Source: Apoderus coryli (lineage: Eukaryota; Arthropoda; Insecta; Coleoptera; Attelabidae). Taken from it: a DNA stretch of 64,000 nucleotides. Positions 11,938 through 24,400 of this stretch are shown here, piece by piece. The position numbers and the translations under genes were made by a program. The notes under the pieces are model-generated. The model was given only the letters and a program-made list of their open reading frames with translations, was not told where the DNA came from and searched no databases. The DNA is taken from assembly GCA_911728435.2 (NCBI GenBank), contig OU452199.1, positions 2,428,860-2,492,859 on the forward strand, read 5' to 3'. Within the stretch, counting starts at the first letter, position 1; every line of letters begins with the position of its first letter.

Positions 11938-12139
11938 TACCATAGAGTCTGCTTCAGACAAAATTACGGGTGTATGGGTTTACTTGAAAATTGTATAAAT
12001 TGAAGTTAAATTTTGGAGAAACATAATTGCCCAATAAAATAAAATCAAATACTTAAATATTATTCATTTTACTGATTAATTATATGGAGCGTTGTGTTAT
12101 ATGACAAGCCGCCACTGAAAAAAACCATTACACCATGAG
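11938..12139. other. AT-rich spacer, nothing recognised
   Basis: Sequence right of the Ginger-like element with no ORF, repeat boundary or RNA signal that I can support. Confidence 0.3.
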
Positions 12140-12222
12140 ACTCTCTGTGGCTGAGTGGTAAAGGCCCATATTAAGATGGAAAGGATCTTGGTTCGATTCA
12201 CACCTATAGCAGTTTTTTTTTT
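12140..12222 (+). tRNA. tRNA-like sequence with A and B boxes (tRNA pseudogene or SINE head)
   Basis: TGGCTGAGTGG at 12148-12158 matches the Pol III A box, and GGTTCGATTC at 12190-12199 matches the B box. A T-run at 12213-12222 could be the terminator. The D-arm resembles Leu/Ser tRNAs, and a CCAT/ATGG stem encloses a loop containing TTAA, suggesting a Leu(UAA)-like ancestor. T-arm and acceptor pairing are poor, so it is probably not a working tRNA. A tRNA-derived SINE head is the main alternative. Confidence 0.4.
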
Positions 12223-12937
12223 AATTAATTTGATTGAATTTATCTTAATATTTTATTAGTGGCGATTTCTTAGACTTCCAGGATTTCTAGACAATAATTA
12301 ATATTAATAATTGTAACTTTGGTGCTGAATTAAATAAAAATTTGTTAAATAAATAATAAATTTGCTTGCCAAGGAAAAATTTATGGAAATTGTTAATATT
12401 TGAAAATATTTTATCTATTTAAAAAATAAAAATAACAAGTGCAATAATATTCAATAACGAATAAAAAAAAATATATTTATATTTTTTAATATATTATAAA
12501 AATACAAATTTTTATACAGAAATAATATAAAATTAATATTTACTTACCTATTAATAGGTACCACCATAATATATAGATTATGCACAATTCTACTGAAGAA
12601 AAAAAATGTTCAAAATATAACGGGTGATGTATATTTTAACATTTTTTTAATATATTTAATAATTAGAAATTTTTTTATTACAATTTGAATTTATCACTTA
12701 AAATTTATTGCAATTGATAAAAAATACAGTGTCTTGACACTTGATTACTCTGATCGCACAACCGTTGAATAACAAACGTTTCAGTTAGAATAAAAATAGT
12801 TAAAAATAGAAATCTAGACACCATTTCTAAGCGACAACTGATTTACTATAAAAAACACAAGAAATGGAAACAAAGCAACTTTTATTTTAATATTTAAGTT
12901 GGTTGGTTTTAGGTCAATTATAGAAACAAAGTAATTC

Positions 12938-12979
12938 CTGTCAACGATTCGACTTTTATTAAGTCATCCTCAGGACACT
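12938..12979 (-). ncRNA. Degenerate hammerhead motif (left arm of the foldback)
   Basis: Minus-strand CTGAGGA (12967-12973) and the same stem II, but the conserved GAAAC is GAATC (12946-12950). It mirrors 13347-13389 and is predicted inactive. Confidence 0.55.
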
Positions 12980-13346
12980 AGAATACAACAATAAAGAAAA
13001 ACATAAAGGGTGAAATTTACAATTGTTCAATACACAAATAAAAAAAAAATATATAAAAATATAAATAAATAAAAACATCAAGACATGTAAAGTAATTTTT
13101 TTTTCTTAGTTTAAACACAGATAAAACTACATACTACAACGGGTTCTCCATACTCACGAGAACCCGTTGTAGTATGTAGTTTTATCTGTGTTTAAACAAA
13201 GAAAAACAAAATAACTTTACATGTCTTGATGTTTTTATTTATTTATATTTTTATATATTTTTTTAATATTTTTTTTTATTTGTGTATTTAACAATTAATT
13301 GTAAATTTCAAGTCACCCTTTATGTTTTTCTTTTTTGTTATATTCT

Positions 13347-13389
13347 AGTGTCCTGAGGATGACTTAATAAAAGTCGAAACGTCGACAGA
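13347..13389 (+). ncRNA. Hammerhead ribozyme candidate (right arm of the foldback)
   Basis: Core CTGAGGA (13353-13359, matching CUGANGA), stem II GACTT-AATAA-AAGTC, then GAAAC (13376-13380) and GTC (13381-13383) as the cleavage triplet. TGTC before the core pairs with GACA after the cleavage site as helix I. Helix III would be the very short self-complementary ACGT, as in minimal type I hammerheads thought to work as dimers. Confidence 0.65.
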
Positions 13390-13439
13390 GGAATTACTTT
13401 GTTTCTATGATTGACCTAAAACCAATACCAATAACTTCT

Positions 13440-13925
13440 AGTGTTAAATTGTCTTCTTTAGCTGTAAACTTGTTTCGTCATCCTACCCCATAAGTTTTCT
13501 GTAATATTCAAGTCTGGGGAAAAGTCATTCCAAACTATCGATAGTGTTGTCGTTCATCCATGTGTTGATTATTTTTGCTGTCTAAATTGGCGTCTTATTA
13601 TATTGAAATGTCCATCCAAGCAGCAGTCTGTGTCTTCCTTCCAAAATTTCTAGCCCCACTGCTTCTCGACTTGAAATGGCATCCACAAATTCTAATCGGG
13701 CTTGCTTATGATGTTTTTCCTCCTTATGTGTGGACCTTTCTTTATTACCCTTTGGATGGTTCATACGGCTCTATCCCTAATTTGCTTATCTATAGCAAAA
13801 TGCAATGCGACCTCTTCTCTTATTGTCATAGTTTTTGATTATTTAGATTGGAGAAGCCTTCTTCTCGAAGAGTTTGGATTCTTCGTCTTTCTTCTAAACA
13901 TAAAGTCCTTCCACGACCCATAATG
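13440..13925 (-). pseudogene. Tc1/mariner transposase remnant
   Basis: Minus-strand translation in broken frames shows KKGPHIRRK, then HKQARLEFVDA, and near the end INTWMNDNTIDSLEW with PDLNI..NLWG-like sequence, the order found in Tc1 transposases (second catalytic Asp and the DLNIIENLWG block). Stops and frameshifts are frequent. No terminal repeats were identified. Confidence 0.6.
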
Positions 13926-14195
13926 ACAACCAAGTACCGTCACAACTTGGAAACGTAGTTTTCATTTATTTTACGATTCCCGGCTAATTATGATTAAAAA
14001 CGACAGTGAAAGTAATCAAGTGTCGTAATAGAAATGACAATGACAATTAGCATTGGAAATCTTGGCGTAAAGTTGAGCGTAAACGTTGTTAAAATGTGTA
14101 TATGCTTCGTTTTACGAATGTAACCAGTGATCTTTGATCCAAATTATATCAAACACTATTTGAGAGTAACCAAGTGTCAGCACTGTATATATATA

Positions 14196-14442
14196 CTGTG
14201 TGTCTACGTAAGTTGGAGGCATATGGGAAACTTTTTTATTATTAATTTTACGAAAAAAAGTTATTCATATTATTTTCGATATTGTCAAAAATAAGGGTAC
14301 TTTAGAGCAAAAATCACGACTGATATCTGATCGTCGTGTTTTAGGTTGTGGACCATTTAGAACTTTTTATAAAGAATAACTTACTTTTAAAATTAATAAT
14401 TAAAAAGTTTCCCATATGCTGCCAACTTACGTAGACACACTG
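14196..14442. mobile_element. TA-flanked MITE, 247 bp, Tc1/mariner-type
   Basis: Inverted ends of about 55-60 bp: CTGTGTGTCTACGTAAGTTGG at the left and its reverse complement at the right, with GGCATATGGGAAACTTTTT next to it in both. TA is present at 14194-14195 and 14443-14444. The interior continues to fold back and has no ORF. Confidence 0.85.
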
Positions 14443-14444
14443 TA

Positions 14445-16019
14445 TTATATAAAAATCTGTACTTAATTTTTCACAATTAATTATTATTAATAATTATTAT
14501 AAATTTATAAAGATTTATTTATATATAAAAATACTATAATTGAATATTTATTGTTTTTATTTAGATTTATACCTGTTTTAAAAAAGGGAGGTAATAACGA
14601 CATTTTTTTGCGACAATTTGGCAACATGTGCTTTAAGATATTGTTACGCATTCTAAGGGGTTGGTCCCCATTTTACGATTTACTAACTCCTTTCTTTTCC
14701 ACCAACCTTGTATACTTACAACCAAATCCTTTTGTATACCCAAAGGTTTTGAGAGATTCGGAAGCATCCCTAGGCTTTTTTTTTTTTTTTAAAAAAAGAG
14801 GACATTTTGATGAAATATTGAGCTGAAATTTGATGACTTTAGAGGTAAAATGTCAGAACAATCACCCGCCATTTTAATTTTAAGCTATAAGGAAACCACA
14901 ACCCCCTTTTATCCGTGTCAACGTTCAAGTTATCGCTCATGCAAACCATACAAATGACATTTTGGTCTTTCCCATAGCCTGCTATGAGCGTAGTTAGATC
15001 CCAGCATCGAAAACCTCCACTTGCCATGCAAATAAAAAAGAAAGCAGCAAAAAACTGTAACTTTTCATCTAGCCCGTAGCTATGGGGTGTGACCCCTCAT
15101 AGTTAAGGATTTTTCATGCTTAATACAGTGGTGTCAAGAAACCCCCCACTTTCTGTGCAAATATGGTTTGGGCTAGGTTGGGTTGGTCGCAAATTATGCT
15201 GCTAGACATCAACTTCCAGTCTTTTTACATCGCAGTTTTTAAACATTGAAATAACACGTCATTATTTGCTTATATTTTGCGAAACAGTTGAATTTCGTTA
15301 TATTTATAAATTTTTGGTACATATTACACAATATTCCATATACATCACAGTCTAATTTACATATATTAATCGATTATAAGCTATTTTAAGGACATATCAA
15401 ACAGGTAATAACGGAAGTTGGTGTGATTTTTAAAAACAATAACCTACAGAGTGGTTCATTTAAAAAAATCATTCGAAAAACGTGGCAAACACTTCCTTTT
15501 TTCCTGTTTATAAATATGAGTTTGAACAAATATTCTTTTTAAACTTCATCACAAACTCAAATGTAAAACTTCAAATATAAACCTAAAACAACTTCTAAAC
15601 ATTAGACTTTTGAAAACTCTTGAACCTCGTTGTGGTGTTTAACTAGGAGCAATGACAGACAGGCTCAAGGATATAAATTGGCTCTCAAAGTTTTGCTAAA
15701 ATCGATCAAAATTATCTCCCCAGTAACTCTTGACTACTCTGATTATTCCCAATTCAAATAACACCCTTAAATTTGTATTTTTAAATAATTTAAACAAAAC
15801 ATGAGCATGTTTGATTGGTTGTAGATTTTCTGAGGAATAGTCCGTAAAGGTTGCCTGGCCAAAAAAGAAGCATTTACGGACTTAAATGAGTCCGTAAAAT
15901 AGCAATTTTTGGGAGAGTATGACAAAAAACCTTTTTTGTAACTTGTATGTTGCTAAATTTTGAAGATATTGAATCAGAGCATAACCCCCTCTGTGCGAAC
16001 ATCAGGCTGAGATTAGCCA
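14445..16019. other. AT-rich stretch without recognised features
   Basis: No supported gene. A FIPVLKKGGNNDI-like peptide near 14565-14605 faintly resembles an RT motif but has no supporting context. Confidence 0.3.
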
Positions 16020-17556
16020 AGGCCAAAAGGAAAAGAATCAAATGGCGTTGAGCGCAGTATCCGGGTTGCCCAATGTTGAACCGGTGATGTCGGAATTAGA
16101 GGAAAGAGAGACACGTAAGCATAATGTTCTCATTTTTGGTGCACCTGAAACTCAAACTCGAGATAAGGAACAGCGATATAATGAAGAAAAAATAAAAATA
16201 ACTGAAATTTTCCGCCAAGTTGATGAGGGTGTGGCTTTGGACAGTGTTCTTTTTTATAGAATTGGATCATACAATCCGGCTAAGATTCGACCTATCAAGA
16301 TCATATTTCCTTTAAAATCCATAGCATTTCTAGTTGAATCAAATATTATTCCCAATGAACAACATGGGTTTATGCCCAAGAGGTCGGTGAAGTCGAATCT
16401 TCTGGAATGCCTCAATGTGTGGATCAGCCATAATGATGTTGGTCAGCCTACGGATGTGTTGTATCTGGATTTTGAGAAAGCATTTCCAAGTTAGAGCGAA
16501 TGGTGCATTATCCGCTAAATTGCCGGTCTTGAGTGGTGTCCCGCAGGGGTCTGTACTGGGGCCATTGCTTTTTCTGGCATATATATCAGACTTAACAAGA
16601 ACCATCACGTCAAACATGAGCTTCTTTGCTGATGACACCAAATTGTTTTGTAACCCACTGCGAGACGATAATGAATTCCAGATCGACATTGATGGGGTAG
16701 TGTCCTGGTCGGCGGTTTGGTTGATGAACTTGAATTTGGAGAAGTGTCAGGTACTACACATCGGAGCTAATAATCCCAGGACGCCATATTTCATCAATGG
16801 AAATGCCGTTAAATCTGTAAATCAGCAGAAGGATCTTGGTGTCATAGTAACAGCGGATTTGAAGTGGGAGGCCCATATTTCCGCCATAGTGAAGAAAGCT
16901 AATAGACTGTGGTATCTGATACAGAGAGCTTTCAGATCGAATCAAACTCTCTAATATTGCAATTGTATAAATCGTATGTCAGACCACTATTGGAATATGC
17001 CAACAGCGTTTGGTCCCCCTACTTCATTAAGGACATAGAGGCATTAGAAAGGGTTCAGAGGAGATTCACTAAGCTACCTCATGCACTTAGCCATATACCA
17101 TATGAGGAGCGATTGAGGCTTTTAAATTTGACATGTCTTTATGATCGACGACAACGAGGCGATCTAATTCAAACATACAAGATGCTTAGTGGCTACTACT
17201 CGGTGGATCTCGATGTATTTCATCCTGCTAGAAATCCTAATCTGCGTGGCAATAGTAAGAAACTTGACAAGGAGAGATGTGCTAGACTTCTTCGGAAGAA
17301 TTTTATAACAAACAGAGTTGTATATGCATGGAATTCATTACCTGAAGAGGTGATAAAGGCGCAAACGGTTGACAGCTTTAAGAACAGGCTGGACAATTTC
17401 ATGGAGGACCATGGCGATCAATTGGTCCACTACTCGCTATAGAAGATTTGTGAGGATGACATCAATATTTCAAAAACCTCAAATTAGGAACTGAGCAACA
17501 GTTTCATCGGTTTTACCGTTTACTGTTTTACGACTAATAATAATAATAATAATAAA
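16020..17556 (+). mobile_element. CR1-group retrotransposon with internal deletions
   Basis: 16042-16320 resembles the end of an ORF1-type protein (RKHNVLIFGAPE, FYRIGSYNPAKIRPIKIIF). It is joined directly to RT sequence starting NEQHGFMPKRSVKSNLLE and LYLDFEKAF (ending 16494), so the endonuclease and RT fingers are gone. A second jump leads to LSGVPQGSVLGPLLF and the catalytic FADDTKLF (16627-16650), then LGVIVTADLKWEAHIS. A frameshift at about 16950 leads to YVRPLLEYANSVWSPY, VQRRFTKLPHAL, YEERLRLLNL and RRQRGDLIQTYKML (CR1-like), with a stop at 17440-17442. The tail is (AAT)n at about 17535-17556. Confidence 0.8.
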
Positions 17557-18303
17557 TACTGTCAATGAGGCAAGTCAACAGAGGGGCCTAAAGATTAACA
17601 TCACTAAAACGAAGTTTATGGTCATATCTAGAGATATCGTACCAAACGTAAATTTACAACTCAATGGAGAGCAATTAGAGCGGGTCAATAAGTTTAAATA
17701 CTTGGGGTCTGTGGTGGACGACAAGTGGAACCCAGAACTTGAAATTAGGTGCAGGATAGAACAATCAAGAACAACTTTTCTAAAACTAGAAAAATTCCTC
17801 ACCAACCGGAATTTAAACTTCGAACTCAGGTACAGAATGGTTAAATGTTATCTCTGGTTGGTTCTCCTATACGGAGCGGAAGCGTGGACGCTTAAAGCTG
17901 TTTCTATCAACCGAATTGAAGCATTCGAGATGTGGATTCTGAGACGGATGCTAAGAATATCGTGGACGGAACACGTCAGAAACGATGATGTGCTCAGGAT
18001 GGCTGCTTTGGAAGACCGAGAACTCTTCGAACACATTAAGAAGCGGAAGATCTCTTACCTGGGACACATTGTACGAGGAGAGCGACACGAATTCCAACGC
18101 CTGATACTACAGGGAAAGATCGAGGGTGGAAGACGAGGCATTGGAAGGAGGAAATTGTCCTGGCTTAGAAACATACGCCAGTGGACGGGAATAAGCTACT
18201 TCCAGTCGCTCCAAGAAGCCGCCATAAATAGAATCATATGATAAGAAAAACGGAGGACGCTTTACGCAGGAATCTGCATGGCACCAAAAGAAGAAGAAGA
18301 AAT
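17557..18303 (+). mobile_element. RTE-type retrotransposon fragment (C-terminal coding)
   Basis: Open frame to 18241 gives the end of an RTE/BovB-like polyprotein: RGLKINITKTKFMVISR, FKYLGSVVDDKWNPELEIRCRI, LLYGAEAWTLK, FEMWILRRMLRISWTEHVRN, KKRKISYLGHIVRGER and GRRKLSWLRNIRQWTGI. It is related to the 657-codon ORFs in the large palindrome. It ends with AAGAAGAAGAAG, a usual RTE tail. It directly abuts the (AAT)n tail of the preceding CR1 element and ends just beyond the 3' end of the dystrophin-like gene. Confidence 0.82.
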
Positions 18304-18494
18304 TTTGAAGACATTTGAATCATCAGAGATTGATGAAAGTGAAAAAATCTTGAGTGAAATGTAATGATGGATGAAGCAGCTGTTTTAGGTCTAGAAATGA
18401 TCGAATAAAGGAGTTGTTAAGTTGTTTCATTCGTTACACCAACTGAGGTCACCATGCGATGGCCAATAAGGAAACTCGAACTAAATTTCCCATT

Positions 18495-21400
18495 TTAAAT
18501 CCTCAACTCATCCACTTTAACTCTATTTTGCAGTGCCGAACTTGTTCTACTAGTCTCCACATTATCAATTATCGACGTAAGCATACCCTCAACTTCCGAG
18601 AACGCATTCTTCAAATGTGTATTCTCGATCGGACCTAATGAATCGTCCATAGTAAAGTTATTCGCTAAAATCTGTTGCAACTTTGCTAGAGCATCATCGA
18701 GATCGTTATGGAGCTCCTTGACTTGTGCGTTTCGAATTGATTTGGTCTCGTCAGGTAGAGCGGTAGAAATGCCACCTAAAAATTCATTGCTAAAGACCTT
18801 TTCCAATGAGAGTTACCGTCTTAGAAATGTCTAGAGTTTATATTTACTGGCATCGCATTTATGCAGACCAAGAAATAAAACCTGAACAGCAGGATCAATC
18901 AAACGTTTCTATTGAACAGTCTTCATACATAAAAAGAAGATCAAAGCCACTTACCGCCACCGATCCACGTGCTCACATCCGCCATGTCATATGTCATTTT
19001 ACTGTTACTGTAATCTGTCATCAAATTGTCACATCTAACTTTCAAATCCTCGTTATTTTGACTAAAGTTCTCCTTTCCATCAACTTGAGTATCGTGAAAT
19101 ATTATTGGACTAAATAGCTCCAAGCTTTTATGATTAGTTTTTAATAATCTCACACCATTCGGTACTATTGGTGTTGACTCATTATTGGATAATTGCATTT
19201 TACGTATTGTACCATCACAATCTTTAGATTTAGTGTCTGAGATCTCAGGAGGAGTATCCAAATGTTCCTGAAATACACGATAACTTAAATCAGTTTGAAG
19301 CTCCTCAATCAGGAAGCTATTTTCCTACCCTACCTTCAATATTTTCAATTTGTCTATCTGACCAGACATGTGTATCCGATAATCAGCCATAAACCGTCTG
19401 ATCTCTTTATCATTATGGCTACCAAAGACAAGGAGTTGTTGTAACTCTTTATTTTGAAGCTCCAACTGTCTTATTATAACTTGTAACTGCGTGTTTGGCG
19501 ATGATAACGGTTCAATATCACATAGAATCTCAGAGGTTTGTGACGAGCGACCATTCTGCAGTTTTTTAAAGGAACTGAAAAAATTTAAGCATAAACTTCA
19601 ACGGAAGCACTTAAATAAGATGTTCAGTTCGTGTAGAAAAAAATCAACGAGAGGAAAAGTTGCTTATCGTAGTGATTAGCTTTATAAAGGATCTTGAGGC
19701 ATAATTTGTTCTGCCAAAAGGTTGGTGCAACATAACATTCAAAAAAGATCACAATAGTGAGTTTATTAATTTCAAGGGCCTTTAGAGATGCTATTGTAGT
19801 TCTTACCCTGACGTATAGCTGTGAGTCTAACTCAGGGTCCAAGGACCACTTATAAGAGGCATTTAAAAACCCTAGAGAAGTACCATCAACGATGTCTTAG
19901 AAGAATTAAATGGCAGGACCGAACAAACATCAGCATCAGGTGCGATGGACTGGCCACGTAATCCGCATGCTTAAGGTCGGCTCACGAAATCAGAGGGCGG
20001 CAAAAGAGGCATAAGGATATTCTTAAGACCAACATGAAGAATGTGAAGAGCAACTGGGAGCAGATTGCGAACGACCAACCGAGATGGAAGCGTATCATTT
20101 TCGATTGTAGATTGTTTTTTTTTTTCGGAGTCGTTTAGGCGGTTTGGCCTCCCCTCACTTCGACCTGTAGAAGATGTTTTGTGAATGACTCTAATCTATG
20201 AATTGCCCAGCTGTCCCACACTTTTCATAAAGTTGATGATTTCTCTGGGGGCTAAATTCCTTACCTCGTCGGGTGTTAGGGTCACCCCTCCAAGGTGTTT
20301 TAGTCTTTTGCAGAAAAGTGCCATGCATTCAGAGAGCACGTGTTCTGTTGTCTCTGTTGCGTCTTCGCGAAACCGACAAGTGTCGTCCTCGGTTAGGCCC
20401 ATCTTTTTGAGATGGTACTTCACTGGGTGGTGTCCCGTAAAAAGGCCTGTAATTCGCCTTAGGTCGCTTCTCTCCAGTTGGATAAGCTTCCCTGCGTTGG
20501 CCTCTGAAGGTTTGATAAACCTTTTTGATTGTCTTAGGCCTGGAGTGTTTCTCCAGTAGGACTTAAGTTGTTCCTTTTCCCATCTCCGAAGTTCTTCCTT
20601 CATATGGCTTTTTGGAAGGCCTAAGATGGGTTCCGGGCCGCTCTTTTGCAAGTTGGTCCGCCGCTTCGTTCCCCTCTATGCCTTCATGTCCTGGCACCCA
20701 TGTCAGAGTAATCTTTTTCCCCTGAGCTGCCAGTTGCTTTAGGGTCTGTTTGCATTCCCATGCTAGCTTTGACGTGAAGGTGTAAGACCTCAGTGCTTTT
20801 AACGCAGCTTGACTGTCTGACATAATATTGATCTGCCGTTCCGGGATGCCTCTCTGCAGGCATTCTTGAGCACAACGATTAATAGCGTTGATCTCTGCTT
20901 GGAATATAGTGGGACTTTTCCCGAGAGATTGCAATTTGGCCCGTATACTCCCATGCCTGTGTTTCCTTCTATTCCTTTTGAACCGTCCGTATACCAGACG
21001 GATGTGTTTTCTGGGAATCGTGGTTCGACGACATGAGGTTGCAAAGAGACAGCATCGAAAAGAGAGAGAACGCATCGATGGGGCAGCATTTCTACAACAG
21101 CTGGTAAATGGTGGTGATTGGGTGTGTCAATTTTTTAACCAAATTTGCGGCTCCAAGGTCGGTCTGTTCAGTCATGTTAGGGTTCACAACAGAAATCCCT
21201 GATGATGACATCGACTAAGACATCCTAGCATCGCAGAAACCTTCATAGTAATATCTGTAAAATGAGAAGAGATCATCGATTGGATTCATACCGTTCACCA
21301 AACAAACAAAAATTTAATGTCGCATTTGACTAATCACTATTATAATAAACAATAGAGCCCCCAGATGTGTGATCCCTGAGGCACACTTGGAACATCAATA

Positions 21401-24400
21401 CCTAATAAACAAAGATCCTGAAACCCCACTGGCGCCATGTCGGCATCGAAAGCTCTCCAAAATCGGTATTGGAGAGGATCGTTAAATTATTGTTTTGAAG
21501 ATCCAAGAGATCCTGCTGGTCCAAAAAGGATTGTTTTTTATTTTATTACGCATCACCACACAATAGACGTCTACTCGAATGACTACTCCCAAAAGTATTG
21601 GCAAATTCCAAGCATTGCCGTGTTTATAATGTGGATTCGAGGCTGTTTTTTGGTTTTTTCGTCGTAATGCCGATGAGTTTCAACGTCTAACGGGTTTTGG
21701 AGGAGCATCGACAAAAGAGGTACAAGCATGTTGTTAAGACCACCATGAAGAATGTGAAGAGCAACTGGGAGCAGATCACGAACGACCAACCGAGATGGAA
21801 GCGTATAATTTTCGATGGTCATCAAGATTTTGAGGAGCAGCGTCGACGACATGAGGTTGCGAAGAGACAGCATCGAAAAGAGAGAGAGCGCATCGATGGA
21901 GCAGCATTTCTACAATACCTGGTAAATGGTGGCGATGATGACATTGGTTAAGACATCCTAGCATCGCAGAGACTTTGATAGTAATATCTGTAAAATGAGA
22001 AGAGATCATCGATTGGATGCATGCCGTTCACCACACAAACAAAAATTTAAAGTTGCATTTGACTAATCACTATTATAATAAACAATAGAGCCCCCAGATG
22101 TGTGATCCCTGAGGCACACTTGGAACATCAATACCTAATAAACAAAGATCCTGAAACCCCACTGGCGCCATGTCGGTATCGAACGCTTATTGAAAGCTCT
22201 TCAAAATCGATATTGGAGAGGATCGTTAAATTATTGCTTTGAAGATCAAAGAGATCGTGCTCGTAGGGTCGAAAATGGCTTGTTTTTTATTTTATTGCGC
22301 ATCACTATTCACTAAGTATTGAGAAATTCCAAGCATGGTTTGGAGTCATTGACGTGTTTTCTATTGTGGATGAAAAAACGAGCCTGAAAAAACAAGGCAA
22401 AATGGGTGAAAAGTTTGCAAATGCAATACTGTGGTTGACTGAGGCTTGGCTTCATCATAATTCGAAGAGTTTCATCGTCAAATGGGTTTTAGAGATGAAG
22501 ACGCTGAAATCAACCGATAAGGTGGTGGTTTTTTTGATATGCATGCCGACTCATCTTCATTGTTTACTTGGAGAGAAGAAAAACAGTAACAGAAGAGTAT
22601 TATAGCATTGGTTGAACGAAGAAATGAAAAAAAACGTCCTCATTTAGAAAAGAAAATGATCCTTTTGCCTGGTGCACGTTTGGATTGCTGAAATCATGGA
22701 TGTTGTCCATCCTATTCACCCGACCTAGGCCCTAGTGATTGTATCGCATGTTTAGTTTGAAGACAATAGCATTTTCTCGGAACGCAATCCACACAATTCC
22801 TCTTAATTTACGTCATGACCAGTAGATTTATGTGCATTTTTTATGGTAAATTGTGAAAGGCATATTGGAAATCTTCCAAAGTTTTTTTTGGAATTTTGTA
22901 GTAAGTCTCTCTTCTTCGCTTTCGAACAATGCAAGATACCATGGTATTTTAAAGGCATCTTTATGGTCGTAGATCGTCGATTGGCAGACGAATTCTGGAG
23001 ATTTAAAGTCTTAATTTGTTTTCTTATTTTTTGTGTTTTGTAATTATTCTATTATTATTTGTGTTAAGCGTCAATCTTTCCCTGATTAGATAGATAGTTT
23101 ATTACAATATTCGAAAAATACAGTTTGTCAATATAAATACAATACTTGCAAATACAACACAAATACAAATCACATAAAAATATATACAATATACAACAAT
23201 TAGGACAATACTGCACAACAAAACAACGCAATATTGCCCACAAGAATCAAGAACTCTACAACCAATCACTCTCAAGAAATTCATCGACAGGGTAAAAACA
23301 GTGCTTTAACAAATATGTCTTTATTTTAGTTTTAAATAATTTGTAGTTAAACGACCGAATCTGCTTCGGTACCTTATTATAAAATTTGTAATTAAGAGAG
23401 TTATTTTTAGATTTTGTTAGTCTATATTTTGGAATGATCACCAAATCAGCCGACCGAGTACTGTAGGTATGATTACTAGAGTGAGGCCGCAGTGAATCCC
23501 GAATTGAATGGATCTCCAATAAGGTATGATAGATAAAAACACACGGAAATGATATTATACCGTGGTTTACAAAATGCGGCTTGCAATGGTCAAGTGGCCC
23601 AACGCCAACCAGTATTCTGACCGCCTTTTGCAATCTGAAAATTCTCAAGGCGTGCGAAGAACCACCCCAAAGCACCATGGCGTAAGTCAAGTGTGAATGG
23701 AAAACCCCAAAGTAAGCCGTTCTAAGGACATGAAAATTTAAGTAACACGCAAGCTGTCTAAGCAAAAATAGAGCACTAGACAACTTGCGACTTAGGTGTT
23801 CGATGTGAGAGTACCAGTTAAGATTGTCATCCAAATAGACTCCAAGCACTTTGACAGTGTCACCACTGATATGGGAGAAATTAGAAGACAGCTTCAGAAC
23901 ATTACACTTGTCCTCGTTAAGCCTTAACCCGTTCGCACCAAACCATTTCTTGGCTGCATTCAAGACCGAAAGGGATATAGTGTTCAGATTGTCAAAACTT
24001 GAACTACTCGACACAAAACTGCCATCATCTGCAAAAAGGGACGGATATCTGACATATAATGGGAGATATCATTAATGTATATAATGAAAAGTAATGGGCC
24101 AAGCACAGAGCCCTGAGGCACCCCATAGCTCAACCTTTTAAGAAAAGATGTTTCACCGTTCAACTCGACCAGCTGCTGTCTCTCAAACAGGAAAGATTTA
24201 ATCAACCCCAAAGGTATCCCCCTCACTCCATAGAAAGACAGCTTTTCCAGAAGGGTATCATGGGAAATGCAGTCAAAAGCCTTGATTGTATTAGAACCAG
24301 TTGCTATTCAAAAAAACTATGATTTACACATAATAAAATCCAACAATGATGTTACCTTATTGCTTTTGTTTCCACTACTGACACACTGGGATCCCGTATC

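Larger units (their letters stand above)
12905..13425. repeat. Foldback (palindromic) element carrying a hammerhead motif in each arm
   Basis: Arms of about 240-250 bp are near-perfect reverse complements around a centre near 13150 (ACGGGTTCTC, about 9 bp, GAGAACCCG). Outer ends read GGTTTTAGGTCAAT and ATTGACCTAAAACC. Each arm has a hammerhead-ribozyme-like block, intact in the right arm (13347-13389) and with a mutated GAAAC in the left arm (12938-12979). No protein is encoded. Confidence 0.85.

Noticed and set aside
14551..14826. 91-codon ORF with an FIPVLKKGGNNDI segment as RT
   Set aside because: A single short resemblance, with no other RT motifs in any frame nearby.
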